A stretch of DNA of 64,000 bases, from assembly GCA_052400625.1 (NCBI GenBank), contig JBQTGH010000004.1. One strand, written 5' to 3'. The position numbers and the translations under genes were made by a program. Positions 1 through 11,000 of this stretch are shown one piece after another. Within the stretch, counting starts at the first letter, position 1. Each line of letters starts with the position of its first letter. Source of the DNA: Thermophagus sp052400625. Its GTDB lineage: Bacteria > Bacteroidota > Bacteroidia > Bacteroidales > Marinilabiliaceae. The notes below the pieces were generated by a model. It was not told the DNA's origin. It searched no databases and saw nothing but the letters and a program-made list of their open reading frames with translations.

Positions 1-1261
1 CATAGGTATGCCCCCCAAAGTTTTCCAGCAAATCCTGACAAGCTTCAATGGCCTGATAAACATTATACCCGTCGACCGAACGTGCAGAGCCCGTAATGAA
101 TCCATTGGTGCGGGTCATCACCACGGCAGGTCGGCAAAAAATAGACGTCAGCCGCGACGCTACAATGCCAATCACCCCCTGATGCCATTCCGGCCGGTAC
201 AGAACGGTCGACTTACGGTTTTTCAGTTCGGGATCGGCAGCAATGATACTAAGGGCTTCGCGTGTGATGTTGCGGTCCAGATCCTTTCGTGTCTCATTGC
301 ATTCGTTGATGGATCGACTCATACGGCGGGCAGCGGCTTCATCGGTGCTGATCAACAACCTGACGGCATCGTTTCCCGATTCAATTCGTCCCGCAGCATT
401 CAGTCGCGGACCAATCTTAAAAACGATATCACTGACCTTGAGATGACGCTCCCCAATTCCGGCCACGTCAATAATGCTCTTCAACCCGGTGCATGGATTT
501 TCATTGAGTTTTTTAAGGCCCGATATTGCCAGGGTTCGGTTTTCGCCGATGACAGGTACCACATCGGAGGCGATGCTAACCACCACCAAATCGACATATT
601 GCATGAGCCGTTCGGGGGAGATTCCTTTCCGCATGGCAAAGGCCTGCATGAACTTAAAGCCCACCCCGCATCCCGACAGATTCTTTTCGGGGTATGCACA
701 GTCGGCCCGCTTGGGGTCGAGGCATGCCACCGCATGGGGAAGAACATGCCCGGGGGTATGGTGATCACAGATGATAAAATCTATGCCCTTATCTTTGGCA
801 TAGGCAATTTTTTCAACGGCTTTAATGCCGCAATCCAAGGCGATCACCAGTGAAACCTTTCGTTCTTCCGCCAAGTCTATACTCTTATAGGAGATCCCGT
901 ATCCCTCATCATTTCGATCCGGGATATAATAGTCAATCCTTGAATGAAATTCCCGCAGAAAGGAATAGACCAACGCAACGCTGGTAGTACCGTCCACATC
1001 ATAATCCCCATAAACCAGGATCTTCTCATCACGGGACAGAGCCAGCAAGATGCGATCTACGGCCGCAGACATGTCCTTCATCAGAAAAGGATCGTGAAGA
1101 TGTTCTATATGGGGATAAAAAAACGCCCGTGCTTCGTCCTGGTTTCTGATGCCGCGTCCGGCTAACAGTCGCCCGATAATCGTTCCTGCATTTTCAAAAG
1201 CGGATAGTTCCGCTTCTATATCAGAATCGGGATTCTCTTTAATGCTCCATCGTTTTTCCAT
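1..1261 (-). CDS. recJ: RecJ single-strand DNA 5'-3' exonuclease (partial, C-terminus outside window)
   Basis: RecJ degrades single-stranded DNA 5' to 3' in recombination and mismatch repair in the cytoplasm. The reading frame starts with ATG at 1261 (MEKRWSIKEN) and stays open to the left edge, giving 420 codons of an enzyme that is usually about 570 residues in this phylum. The DHH phosphoesterase motifs are clear: YGDYDVDGTTS near residues 84-94 and CDHHTPG near 165-171, followed by a GCGVGFKF stretch and the start of the DHHA1 region (NGFITGSARS). It is read away from lipB, with a 151-bp gap that holds no gene. The identification is secure; only the missing C-terminal third is unknown. 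Confidence 0.95.
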   Translation of the reverse strand, partial: MEKRWSIKENPDSDIEAELSAFENAGTIIGRLLAGRGIRNQDEARAFFYPHIEHLHDPFLMKDMSAAVDRILLALSRDEKILVYGDYDVDGTTSVALVYSFLREFHSRIDYYIPDRNDEGYGISYKSIDLAEERKVSLVIALDCGIKAVEKIAYAKDKGIDFIICDHHTPGHVLPHAVACLDPKRADCAYPEKNLSGCGVGFKFMQAFAMRKGISPERLMQYVDLVVVSIASDVVPVIGENRTLAISGLKKLNENPCTGLKSIIDVAGIGERHLKVSDIVFKIGPRLNAAGRIESGNDAVRLLISTDEAAARRMSRSINECNETRKDLDRNITREALSIIAADPELKNRKSTVLYRPEWHQGVIGIVASRLTSIFCRPAVVMTRTNGFITGSARSVDGYNVYQAIEACQDLLENFGGHTY

Positions 1262-1412
1262 TCTGTATTTCTCACTCCTGAGATCTTAAATTTCCCAAAA
1301 GATACCTGTTTTCAAACAATTAAGAACGTTTTAAACTTAAAAAGTTTTCAACACCTGCAAACGAACCATTGCTAACTTACTGAACTCTTGTATTTAACAA
1401 AATCAACTGGGT

Positions 1413-2114
1413 TTATACAAAATTCAACCCGAAAACCGTTTGCAGATTATTTTTCAGAACCCTCTTCACCTGCGACAGATCCATGGCTTCTCCCTTTTCT
1501 TTCCGGAAAGAGGTTACCCCTTTGTCCACAAATCCACAAGGGTTAATGTAGTTAAAATAGTCCAGGTTGGTATTCACATTGAGCGCAAAGCCGTGCATCG
1601 AAACAAAGCGACTGGCTCTAACTCCGATGGCGCATATTTTCCGGGCATGGGGAGTGCCGGTGTCGAGCCACACACCCGTAGCTCCGTCCAGACGTTCACT
1701 TTTTATATCAAAGGCCGACAAGGTAAGAATAATCGCCTCCTCCAAAAGGTGAATGTATTCCTTTACCCCCAACTTCAGTTGTTCCAGGTCGAAAATGGGA
1801 TACCCCACTATCTGTCCCGGTCCGTGATACGTGATATCCCCACCTCTATTGATTTTGTAGAAGGAAGCGTCAATCTTTTTCAAAAACTCGTCGGTGATGA
1901 GAAGGTTTCCCGCCTCCCCACTTCTGCCAAGCGTATATACATGAGGGTGTTCACAAAATATCAACCGATGGATAACGGGCTTTTGGTCGTCGGGGTGTTC
2001 GCGATTAAAGAGTTTGACATCGACGATCTGTTGAAAGTTATCTTCTTGATAATCCCAGGCTTTTTTGTAATCAATTAATCCAAGATCTTCAAAAATGGTA
2101 TCGAAACTGGTCAT
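1413..2114 (-). CDS. lipB: Octanoyltransferase LipB
   Basis: LipB moves the octanoyl group from octanoyl-ACP to the lipoyl domains of 2-oxoacid dehydrogenases and the glycine cleavage H protein, the first step of de novo lipoylation. The 233-residue protein has the family signature RGGDITYHGPGQIVGYP (about 90-106), the conserved lysine in RKICAIG (K159) and the catalytic cysteine in NPCG (C193), matching the Lys/Cys dyad known from E. coli and M. tuberculosis LipB. The start at 2114 (MTSFDTIFED) gives a normal length. It lies 120 bp downstream of lipA on the same strand, so the two consecutive enzymes of the pathway are probably co-transcribed. Confidence 0.97.
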   Translation of the reverse strand: MTSFDTIFEDLGLIDYKKAWDYQEDNFQQIVDVKLFNREHPDDQKPVIHRLIFCEHPHVYTLGRSGEAGNLLITDEFLKKIDASFYKINRGGDITYHGPGQIVGYPIFDLEQLKLGVKEYIHLLEEAIILTLSAFDIKSERLDGATGVWLDTGTPHARKICAIGVRASRFVSMHGFALNVNTNLDYFNYINPCGFVDKGVTSFRKEKGEAMDLSQVKRVLKNNLQTVFGLNFV

Positions 2115-2234
2115 TCTAAAAACGCTGTTAAACTATTACATACACCTTGTCATCAGGGTATTCCTCCTCTAACATCAATTCTACTCACGATGCCCAAGAC
2201 CCCCTCAGCAAGGATGATACTACATCAAAAAGAT

Positions 2235-3116
2235 TTAACGATCCGATGATTCGGACAGGGCATGAATATGCTTTTCGGCATGATAGGACGAACGCACCAG
2301 TGGGCCGCTTTCCACATATTTGAATCCCTTTTTCAGGCCTTCCTGACGATAGATTTCAAACTGTTCGGGGGTAACATATTCATACACCGGCCAGTGTTTG
2401 GGAGAGGGCTGAAGATACTGGCCGATGGTCAGCACGTTAACGCCGGCAGCAATCAGATCGTCCATGGTTTGCAGCACCTCTTCCGGTTTTTCACCCAATC
2501 CGACCATGATTCCCGACTTGGCAACCACACCGGCCGAGGAAATGTATTGAAGCACCTTAAGACTCAAGTCGTATTTGGCTTTGCTGCGTATTTGCGGCGT
2601 CAGACGACGTACCGTCTCCAGGTTATGACTCACCACTTCGGGACCGGCATCGATCACCTGCCGGATAAGATGTTTCAGCCCATTGAAGTCAGGGATGAGG
2701 ACCTCTTGCGTGATGCCGGGGTTCAATTCTTTCACTTTACGGATGGTTTCGGCCCACACGGCTGCACCGCCATCTTCCAGATCGTCGCGATCGACCGAGG
2801 TAATAACGGCATGTTTGAGTTTCATAATTTGGATGGACCGTGCGATTCTCAGTGGTTCTTTAAGGTCGAGCGCATCGGGTTTTCCGGTTTTTACGTTGCA
2901 AAATTTGCAGGAACGGGTGCAAATATCGCCCAGAATCATAAAGGTAGCAGTTCCATTGCCCCAACATTCCGCTGCATTGGGACATTTACCGCTGGTGCAA
3001 ATGGTGTGCAGTTTATGATCGCGAATGGTTTTATTCATCCAGTGATATTCACCGGTCCCGGGAAGTTGAATTTTTAACCAGGCCGGTTTTCGTTTTCGTT
3101 CTGATAATATGTCCAT
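2235..3116 (-). CDS. lipA: Lipoyl synthase LipA (radical SAM)
   Basis: LipA inserts two sulfurs into protein-bound octanoyl groups to make lipoyl cofactor. Both iron-sulfur cluster motifs are visible: the auxiliary cluster cysteines C40, C45 and C51 (CTSGKCPNAAEC) and the radical-SAM motif C66-x3-C70-x2-C73 (CTRSCKFC). The C-terminal region carries the conserved GPLVRSSYHAEK segment, whose serine is an auxiliary-cluster ligand in characterised LipA. At 293 residues it is of normal length. It is divergent from lysS, separated by 287 bp, and is followed by lipB. Confidence 0.97.
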   Translation of the reverse strand: MDILSERKRKPAWLKIQLPGTGEYHWMNKTIRDHKLHTICTSGKCPNAAECWGNGTATFMILGDICTRSCKFCNVKTGKPDALDLKEPLRIARSIQIMKLKHAVITSVDRDDLEDGGAAVWAETIRKVKELNPGITQEVLIPDFNGLKHLIRQVIDAGPEVVSHNLETVRRLTPQIRSKAKYDLSLKVLQYISSAGVVAKSGIMVGLGEKPEEVLQTMDDLIAAGVNVLTIGQYLQPSPKHWPVYEYVTPEQFEIYRQEGLKKGFKYVESGPLVRSSYHAEKHIHALSESSDR

Positions 3117-3208
3117 TTATATCTCCTGCTTGTTTATTATCATTAAGAAAAAAGGGTGGAACTGCAAGTTTAATTAAAATGATTTTAAATAACAATAAAG
3201 GCAGAAAA

Positions 3209-3237
3209 TTGGTTTTCACAGGTAATCATTATCTTTG
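3209..3237 (+). promoter_or_regulatory. Bacteroidetes-type promoter upstream of lysS
   Basis: TTG at 3209-3211 and TATCTTTG at 3230-3237 are separated by 18 bp, close to the TTTG-N19-TAnnTTTG consensus of the phylum's housekeeping sigma factor. This would put the start of transcription near 3244 and leave an untranslated leader of about 160 bases before lysS. I see no recognisable riboswitch or T-box in that leader. Confidence 0.55.
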
Positions 3238-3403
3238 TACTGTTTTTGAAAAAAGTGATTACCCAAAAGTTGCCCCCAACCAAACCGCAGACCCCGGTTA
3301 TTATGCCCGGGCATACGATCGTAACCATTTATAACAGAACAAGTCGCGCTATTACTATTGACGGATATTACAAACCTATAAATACATCAACAATAGAATA
3401 TTT

Positions 3404-5128
3404 ATGAGCCAACTGGAATTGAGCGAACAGGAAATTATTCGACGCGAAAGCCTGAAAGAGCTACAAAACTTAGGGATTAATCCCTTCCCTCCCGAAGCGT
3501 TTCCGGTGAGTCACTACTCGCAGGATATCAAAAAGGAATTCGAAAGCAATCCGGATGCCTTCAAGGAGGTTAGTCTGGCCGGCCGTATTATGGGGCGGCG
3601 CATTATGGGAAGTGCTTCGTTTGCCGAGATCAAAGACAAGCAGGGACGGATACAGATCTATCTGCGCCGTGACGATCTCTGCCCGGACGAAGATAAAACC
3701 CTCTACAATAGAGTATTCAAAAAACTGCTCGACATTGGCGACATCATCGGCATCAAAGGGTTTGTGTTCAAAACCCAAATGGGAGAGATATCGGTACACG
3801 TTACTTCGCTCAAGGTTCTGGCCAAATCGCTGCGTCCACTGCCCGTTGTGAAGGAAAAGGACGGTAAAGTTTACGACGCTTTCTCCGACCCGGAACAAAG
3901 ATACCGTCAGCGCTATGTGGACCTTATTGTCAACGACAAGGTGCGCGACACTTTCCGCAAAAGAACTCAAATCATCAACTCGATGAGGGAGTTCTTCAAC
4001 GAAAAGGGATATCTCGAAGTGGAGACCCCCATTCTTCAGCCAATCCCCGGTGGAGCGGCAGCACGCCCCTTCATCACGCATCACAATACGCTCGACATGC
4101 CATTGTACCTTCGTATCGCCAACGAGCTCTATCTGAAGCGACTCATCGTGGGCGGCTTTGATGGCGTTTATGAGTTTGGCAAAGATTTCCGTAACGAAGG
4201 GATGGACCGTAGCCACAACCCCGAATTTACCGTCATGGAAATTTATGTGGCCTATAAAGACTACGAGTGGATGATGGAATTCACCGAAAGGATGATTGAA
4301 AAAGTAGCGCTGGACCTCCATGGAACCACCCAAATAAAAGTGGGCGATCAAACCATCGACTTCAAGCGTCCCTTTAAACGAATCAGCATGCTGGACGCCA
4401 TCAAAGAGCATACCGGTATCGACATTTCGGGCATGGACGAAACTCAATTGCACAAAGTGTGTGACGACCTTAACATCGAACACGATGAGTCGATGGGTAA
4501 AGGAAAACTCATTGATGAGATCTTTGGCGAAAAGTGTGAAGGGTCATACATACAACCAACCTTCATCACCGATTACCCGGTTGAGATGTCACCCCTTTGT
4601 AAAAAGCATCGCAACAATCCGGAGTTGACCGAACGTTTCGAGCTAATGGTCAACGGAAAAGAGATTGCCAACGCCTATTCGGAGCTGAACGATCCCATCG
4701 ATCAGCTGGAACGTTTTAAAGAGCAGTTACGTCTTTCGGAAAAAGGAGATGATGAAGCCATGTTTATTGATATGGATTTTGTGCGAGCTCTGGAATACGG
4801 GATGCCCCCCACCTCAGGAATGGGTATTGGCATCGACCGGCTGACCATGTTGATGACCGACCAAAGCACCATTCAGGAGGTGATCTTCTTCCCCCAGATG
4901 CGTCCCGAGAAAAAACCGGAACGCGACAGTGAGGAAGCATTTACAGCATTAGGGATTCCCGCCGAGTGGGTACCGGTAATCTACAAAGCCGGCTATCTGA
5001 AAACTGCCGACCTGAAAGATGCCAATCCCAACAAACTGCATCAGGAATTATGCGGACTCAACAAAAAACATAAGCTGGGCTTGCAAAACCCCAAACAGGA
5101 CGAGGTAAAAGCCTGGTGCGCAAAATAA
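3404..5128 (+). CDS. lysS: Lysyl-tRNA synthetase (class II)
   Basis: Charges tRNA-Lys with lysine in the cytoplasm. The 574-residue protein has an N-terminal OB-fold anticodon-binding domain (roughly residues 55-160) followed by the class II catalytic core. Motif 2 is seen as FRNEGMDRSHNPEF and motif 3 as GMGIGIDRLTML. After the core there is a tail of about 75 residues (from about residue 500) that E. coli LysS lacks; such a tail is usual in Bacteroidetes LysRS, which are about 575 residues long. The start at 3404 (MSQLELSEQE) fits family length. It heads a plus-strand run with gpsA and pgi. Confidence 0.97.
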   Translation: MSQLELSEQEIIRRESLKELQNLGINPFPPEAFPVSHYSQDIKKEFESNPDAFKEVSLAGRIMGRRIMGSASFAEIKDKQGRIQIYLRRDDLCPDEDKTLYNRVFKKLLDIGDIIGIKGFVFKTQMGEISVHVTSLKVLAKSLRPLPVVKEKDGKVYDAFSDPEQRYRQRYVDLIVNDKVRDTFRKRTQIINSMREFFNEKGYLEVETPILQPIPGGAAARPFITHHNTLDMPLYLRIANELYLKRLIVGGFDGVYEFGKDFRNEGMDRSHNPEFTVMEIYVAYKDYEWMMEFTERMIEKVALDLHGTTQIKVGDQTIDFKRPFKRISMLDAIKEHTGIDISGMDETQLHKVCDDLNIEHDESMGKGKLIDEIFGEKCEGSYIQPTFITDYPVEMSPLCKKHRNNPELTERFELMVNGKEIANAYSELNDPIDQLERFKEQLRLSEKGDDEAMFIDMDFVRALEYGMPPTSGMGIGIDRLTMLMTDQSTIQEVIFFPQMRPEKKPERDSEEAFTALGIPAEWVPVIYKAGYLKTADLKDANPNKLHQELCGLNKKHKLGLQNPKQDEVKAWCAK

Positions 5129-5213
5129 TACTTCACCGGTCGAGGCAATGATAAATATCGTTGCCTTGGCAGGTAAATCTTTCTAATTTAGCACAAAATA
5201 AAAAGTTACAGGT

Positions 5214-6209
5214 ATGGATGAGTCTTCGACCATTGGAATCATCGGCAGTGGAAGTTGGGCGACCGCCATTGCAAAAATGGTATTGGATAACACAAACCGG
5301 TTAAACTGGTACTTTCGCAATGAAGAACACATTAAACGCTTCAAAGAAGTTGGACACAATCCCAATTACCTGACCGCAGTGGATTTCAACCCTGATCAGA
5401 TCTTCTTTTCGACCGATCTCAATGAGATTGTTGAAAAATCGGATATTCTGATCTTTGCCATTCCTTCGGCCTTTCTGAAGGAGGCATTGGAACCGCTGAA
5501 TGTTCCGTTAAAAGACAAATTCATCGTTTCCGCCATCAAAGGTCTCATTCCGGACGAAAACCTCATCATAGGCAATTTCTTCCACAAATACTATCAGGTA
5601 CCCATAGAGTCGATAGCGGTGATCTCGGGCCCCTGTCATGCTGAGGAGGTGGCCCTGGAGCGATTGTCCTATCTGACCATAGCCTGTCAGGACATGAAAA
5701 AAGGACGCGCCTTTGCTTCCCGGCTGGCCTGTTCATACATTAAAACCACCGTCATTGATGACATCTACGGCACCGAATATTCGGCTGTGATGAAGAACGT
5801 AATGGCCATAGCCGCCGGTATTTGTCACGGACTGGGATATGGCGACAATTTTCAGGCAGTACTGATCTCCAACGGCATACAAGAGATCAAACGATTTGTG
5901 GATACCATCCACCCCATCAGCCGGGATATTAAAAGCTCGGCCTATTTGGGCGATTTGTTGGTAACCGCCTATTCTCAGTTCTCACGTAACCGCACCTTCG
6001 GCAATATGCTGGGGAAAGGTTATTCGGTAAAAAGTGCACAGCTCGAAATGCTCATGATCGCCGAAGGGTATTATGCCGTAAAAAGCATCATAGAAATCAA
6101 CAATAAGTTTAAGGTCAACATTCCCATCTCGGAAGCCGTTTACCGAATCATCTATGAAAAGGTCTCCCCTTCCATAGAGATAAAAATTTTGACGGATCAG
6201 TTGAGGTAA
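5214..6209 (+). CDS. gpsA: Glycerol-3-phosphate dehydrogenase [NAD(P)+]
   Basis: Reduces dihydroxyacetone phosphate to sn-glycerol 3-phosphate, the backbone of membrane phospholipids. The 331-residue protein begins with a Rossmann nucleotide-binding motif GSGSWAT at 11-17. The two conserved lysines are visible in SAIKGL (K109) and VMKNVMA (K194), the latter being the catalytic lysine in the family. The gene is 85 bp downstream of lysS and may be co-transcribed with it. Glycerol 3-phosphate from this enzyme could also feed the phospho-alditol surface genes further along, but that link is inference. Confidence 0.95.
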   Translation: MDESSTIGIIGSGSWATAIAKMVLDNTNRLNWYFRNEEHIKRFKEVGHNPNYLTAVDFNPDQIFFSTDLNEIVEKSDILIFAIPSAFLKEALEPLNVPLKDKFIVSAIKGLIPDENLIIGNFFHKYYQVPIESIAVISGPCHAEEVALERLSYLTIACQDMKKGRAFASRLACSYIKTTVIDDIYGTEYSAVMKNVMAIAAGICHGLGYGDNFQAVLISNGIQEIKRFVDTIHPISRDIKSSAYLGDLLVTAYSQFSRNRTFGNMLGKGYSVKSAQLEMLMIAEGYYAVKSIIEINNKFKVNIPISEAVYRIIYEKVSPSIEIKILTDQLR

Positions 6210-6360
6210 AGAATTAGGTGATCATGTGAAAGAACGAAAGCAAAAGGCAATAAAACTTCATGATTAAATGGATAGAAATGCAAATGAAGGATTATTATTT
6301 GGAAAGCAGAAGGAAAAATAGGGTTGCTCATTATAAAGACACAGGCGCTTAAACGGACTC

Positions 6361-6393
6361 TTTGACCTTATTGCTTCAGACTTCTACCATTTG
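6361..6393 (+). promoter_or_regulatory. Possible promoter of pgi
   Basis: TTTG at 6361-6364 is followed after 20 bp by TACCATTTG at 6385-6393, one base longer than the usual TAnnTTTG element. The position, about 80 bp before the pgi start codon, fits a promoter, but the extra base makes this tentative. Confidence 0.3.
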
Positions 6394-6470
6394 CCTCATG
6401 GCAGTTGCCGATGCCAACCCAACGGAACAACGAACAAATAATTGTCAACCATATAAAACGACATAAGACT

Positions 6471-7814
6471 ATGAAAAACCTTACCATTGACGTGTCGAAT
6501 GTTGCCCCGGAGGTAACCATTGACCAGATCAACGCAGAAAAGGAGAAGGTTCAGAAACAACTGGAAACACTCACGGCCAAAACCGGAAAAGGAAACGATT
6601 TTCTTGGCTGGCTGGACCTGCCCGTAGAGATAACGCCCGATCAGTTGAATTCGATCGAAGCAACCGCCAACCGGCTGCGCGAGAAGGTGGATTACGTAGT
6701 GGTTACGGGTATTGGCGGCAGCTATTTGGGAGCCCGTGCCGTTATCGATGCGCTGAACGATTCCTTTGACCATCTGAAAAGTGATCGCAAGAACCCGGTA
6801 ATATTGTATGCCGGTCATAATATCGGAGAAGACTACACCTATGAATTGCTGGATCTGTTGAAAGACAAATCCTTTGGCATCATCGTCATCTCCAAGTCGG
6901 GAACCACCACTGAGCCGGCCATTGCATTTCGGGTATTGAAAGAGTTACTGGAAACCAAATACGACAAGAGTGAGGTAAAAGAGCGCATCGTTGCCATTAC
7001 CGACGCTTCCAAAGGCGCTTTACGCACCCTGGCCACTCAGGAAGGCTACGAGACCTTTGTGATACCCGATGATGTGGGAGGCCGCTACTCCGTATTAACG
7101 CCGGTGGGTCTTCTGCCTATTGCGGTGGCAGGTTTCAGCATCAGCGAACTGGTGAGAGGTGCAAAAACGATGAGAGAACTCACCGGAACCGATGTGCCCT
7201 TCGACAAAAACCCGGCATCCATTTATGCAGCTACGCGCAACCTGCTTTACCAAAACGGGAAAAAAACAGAAATACTGGTCAACTATCATCCCAAATTGCA
7301 CTTCTTTGCCGAATGGTGGAAACAATTGTACGGTGAGAGTGAAGGAAAAGAAAACAAAGGTATTTTCCCGGCAGCCGTCGATTTCACCACCGACCTGCAC
7401 AGTATGGGACAATGGATACAAGAGGGTGAACGAACCATCTTCGAAACCGTGCTAAGCATTGGTGCAGCACGCCATCGCGTCCTGATCCCCCGCGATGAAG
7501 AAAACCTGGATAATTTGAATTACCTGGCAGGAAAACGCATCGACGAGGTGAACAAGATGGCTGAACTGGGAACCCGTATCGCACACACCGATGGTGGAGT
7601 GCCCAACATTCGTATTGAACTCCCAGAGTTGAATGAATTCTGCCTGGGTCAGTTGATCTACTTTTTCGAGAAAGCGTGTGGTATCAGCGGTTATATCCTG
7701 GGCGTGAACCCCTTCGATCAGCCGGGAGTGGAAGCCTATAAGAAAAATATGTTTGCCCTGCTGGGAAAACCGGGATTCGAAAAAGAAACCGAAGCCATCA
7801 AGAAAAGATTGTAA
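6471..7814 (+). CDS. pgi: Glucose-6-phosphate isomerase
   Basis: Interconverts glucose 6-phosphate and fructose 6-phosphate in glycolysis. The ATG at 6471 (MKNLTIDVSN) is preferred over an in-frame codon at 6405, because it gives 447 residues, the length of the compact bacterial PGI type (about 450), and the 22 extra residues are not conserved-looking. Sugar-isomerase motifs are visible: GGSYLGARAV, the phosphate-binding SKSGTTTEPA, the PGI signature GGRYSVLTPVGLLP, and the catalytic-region EGKENKGIFP. A strong intrinsic terminator follows at 7841, so pgi ends the transcription unit. Confidence 0.96.
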   Translation: MKNLTIDVSNVAPEVTIDQINAEKEKVQKQLETLTAKTGKGNDFLGWLDLPVEITPDQLNSIEATANRLREKVDYVVVTGIGGSYLGARAVIDALNDSFDHLKSDRKNPVILYAGHNIGEDYTYELLDLLKDKSFGIIVISKSGTTTEPAIAFRVLKELLETKYDKSEVKERIVAITDASKGALRTLATQEGYETFVIPDDVGGRYSVLTPVGLLPIAVAGFSISELVRGAKTMRELTGTDVPFDKNPASIYAATRNLLYQNGKKTEILVNYHPKLHFFAEWWKQLYGESEGKENKGIFPAAVDFTTDLHSMGQWIQEGERTIFETVLSIGAARHRVLIPRDEENLDNLNYLAGKRIDEVNKMAELGTRIAHTDGGVPNIRIELPELNEFCLGQLIYFFEKACGISGYILGVNPFDQPGVEAYKKNMFALLGKPGFEKETEAIKKRL

Positions 7815-7840
7815 CGTTTTTATTTGAAGGATATAAACTG

Positions 7841-7880
7841 AAACGTCCCCGGAGTGATGATTCCGGGGACGTTTTTCTTT
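7841..7880 (+). terminator. Intrinsic terminator after pgi
   Basis: A perfect 13-bp stem (AAACGTCCCCGGA at 7841-7853 pairing with 7862-7874) with an 8-base loop is followed by a T-rich run (GTTTTTCTTTTT). It lies between pgi and the convergent RND pump gene. The arms begin with AAA on the other strand too, so it may also stop transcription coming from the efflux operon. Confidence 0.9.
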
Positions 7881-8028
7881 TTGGGTATAGTTGATATTAC
7901 ACAAATCAATCCATCCGTAAAATATAGTTTCCGCGCTCTTTCCCTGGGAAACAAATTCCCTACACGGTTGTAGGTATTTTCACTTTCGGGTCGATGCTTT
8001 CCGCTCAGCCCTGGTGCCTCCTTCGGAA

Positions 8029-11000
8029 TTACTTCTTCTTACTGAACCGATTTCGTATTCTAACCGCCAGATTATACATTACCGGGACCATCACCAGCGT
8101 AAGAAAGGTAGCAGTGGTGAGACCAAAGATAATGGTCCAGGCCATCGGTCCCCAAAAGTCGGCATTATCACCACCGAAATAGATGTTCGGATCAAGGCGG
8201 GTAAATAGCCCGAAGAAGTCGAAATTCATACCGGTAGCTAAAGGCAACAGCCCCAAAACGGTGGTTATGGCAGTTAACAACACGGGACGCAGACGCGTTT
8301 TCCCCGCTTTGATAACGCTATCAATCTCATCTTGTCGAGACAGCACAGCACCTTCGCCCAGATTCAGCTCCATCTTCTTTTCTTGCCGGGTAATATCAAT
8401 ATAATCGATCAGCACAATACCGTTATTCACCACAATTCCCGCCAGGGAAACGATCCCCACACCCGTCATGAGGATGACAAAGTCCATCCCGAAAGTGCCA
8501 AGCCCCATAAAAACACCGATGGTACTAAGAACCACGGTCATAAGAATAATGGCCGGTTTAGCCGCCGAATTGAACTGCGTAATCAGGATCATGGAGATCA
8601 GCGAAATGGCTATTAACAGAGCTTTGACCAAAAAGTCGGAAGTCTCTTTTTGATCTTCCTGTTCACCGGTCATTTCCCAACGATAACCGGCAGGCATTTC
8701 ATAGTCAGTCAGCAGTTTCCGAATCTCGGCATTCACCAGGTTCCCGTTATATCCTTCGATCAGGTTGGATGAGAGGGTAATCACACGTGTATTATCTTTA
8801 CGTTTAATATCCTCATAGGTAGAACCGTATGAATAATCTGCCACCGCAGAAATGGGAATATGGTAGCTCTCACCGTTCTTCTCCACTTTAATTTTAAAGT
8901 TCATCAATGATGAGACATCGTGACGAAAACGATCGCCCAAACGTACCATAATATCGTATTCGTCCTCTCCGTCTTTATAGGTATCGGCCTTGGTACCATA
9001 GAGGGCCGTACGCAGCGCCCCGGCGACCATCTGTGTGGAAAGCCCCATGCGTCGCACCTTATCTCGGTCAATGCGAATCTCCATCTCGGGTTTATCCATA
9101 TTAATGTCCATCTCCAAATTTTCGATCCCCCTAATCTGACTGTTGTCGATGGCCAATTTTATCTGAGATGCCAGCTCCACCAGATTCTCAAAATCGTCCC
9201 CCGAAACTTCTATATTAACGGGTTTGCCCACAGGAGGCCCGTTCTCTTCCTTCTCCACAAAGAATTTTGCTCCCGTAAAGGTCCGGAGAGAATCACTTAA
9301 AGCCTTCATAATCTCCGAGGTACTTATCCCTTCGCGATACTGATAATCGAGAAACGTGATAGTGGTTAATGATTTATTGGGACTACGGTTCGACTCGAAG
9401 AAGCCACCTTTTCCATTTCCCACATTTACCACGACCGACTGAACGATGTGACGATAGGGTTCCAATGCACCATCAATAATCTTTTCGGCTTCAAGAGATA
9501 TTTCGTTGGTTTTTTCAATATCGGTACCCAGCGGCAACTCCATGGTAACAAAGATGGTTTTAGGTTCATTCTCGGGGAAGAACACAACATAGGGATTGGT
9601 CATACCGAAAAACATCACCGAGAAGAAGAGCAAACCGATCATCCCGCCAAACAACCACTTGGAGGTGCGTCGTCCCAATGCTTTTTGCAGGGTTAATTCG
9701 TAGGCATTCTCGAGCCAGGGAAGCAATCTATGCTGAAAATGGATTGCCCAGGGTTTCAGAACATACAAATTCAAAAGGGTGATCAGTAATGGCAATACCA
9801 ACAGGTTGCCCCAAAGAATATTCCCCAGCAGATAACTAATGATTCCCACAACCGCCAGGCTGCCACAGATCATTAAAAGTCGACCATGGCTCTTTTTCTC
9901 GTTTTGCACTTTATCATGCTTCATAAATTGAAGTGCAAAAACAGGATTAAGAATCAATGCCACAAACAGTGAAGATGTCAACACAATGATCAGGGTAATG
10001 GGGAGATATTTCATAAACTCACCCATAATACCCGGCCAGAACAACAACGGAAAAAAGGCGGCTAACGTGGTGGCCGTTGAACTGATTATGGGCACGGCTA
10101 TTTCGCTCACCCCTTTCTGTACAGCCAGAAAGCGGGGGTAGCCCTCTTCAAAATGGCGATATGTGTTCTCCACCGCAACAATGGCATTATCTACCAGCAT
10201 CCCCAGAGCCATCAACAGGCCAAAGAGAATCATGGTATTGATGGTATAGTCCAGTTCTCCCAGCACCAGGAATGAGATGAACATCGACATGGGGATGGCC
10301 AACCCGGTGAAAAGGGCATTACGTAGACCCATGAAGAGATATAACACCACCATTACAAAAAGCATCCCCATAATGATGGAGTTCTCCAGATTACTAATCT
10401 GATCGCGGATATATACCGATTGATCGTCGGTAATGGTAATATTCAAGTCGGGTGGAAGAGAATGAGAAGCCTGCTTTTCGTTAATGATAGAAAATATTTT
10501 ATCGGTAGCATCAAGCAGGTTTTCGCCGCTTTTTTTCACAATCGACAAGGTAACCACCGGCTGTTTGTTGAGGCGCGAAATGGAAGAACGCTCTTCGAAA
10601 CCGTCGATAACTTCAGCCACATCTCTCAGATATACCACCTTCCCGTTTTCACTCTTGACGATGGTATTGCGGATCTCGTCCATATTTTTATAATCGGCAT
10701 CGGTTCTCACCGACCGCCGCGTACCGTCAACAATAATCTCACCTGCGCCAATAGTCACATTTTCCGACAACAGGGCAAATTCTATATCACTAAATTCCAG
10801 GTTAGCATTTTCAAGCTTTCGGGGATCCACATGAACTTTTATTTCCCTTTCATCCACCCCTTTGATATCGGCTTCTCTGACTTCGCGCAGCGATTCGAAA
10901 TCCTCTTGCAGATCTTCGGCAAAATTCTTCAATTCATAAATACTGTAATCGCCCGACAAATTAATATTCAAAACAGGAAATTCGGAGAAGTCCAGATCTT

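Noticed and set aside
8..853. Long plus-strand open frame of 281 codons
   Set aside because: It lies antisense to recJ, whose DHH motifs are clear on the minus strand; the plus-strand translation has no recognisable domain.
3470..4483. Minus-strand open frame of 337 codons
   Set aside because: Antisense shadow of lysS, caused by codon bias.
5139..5174. Small inverted repeat (AGGCAA/TTGCCT) after lysS as a terminator
   Set aside because: The stem is only 6 bp with a long loop and no T-run follows.
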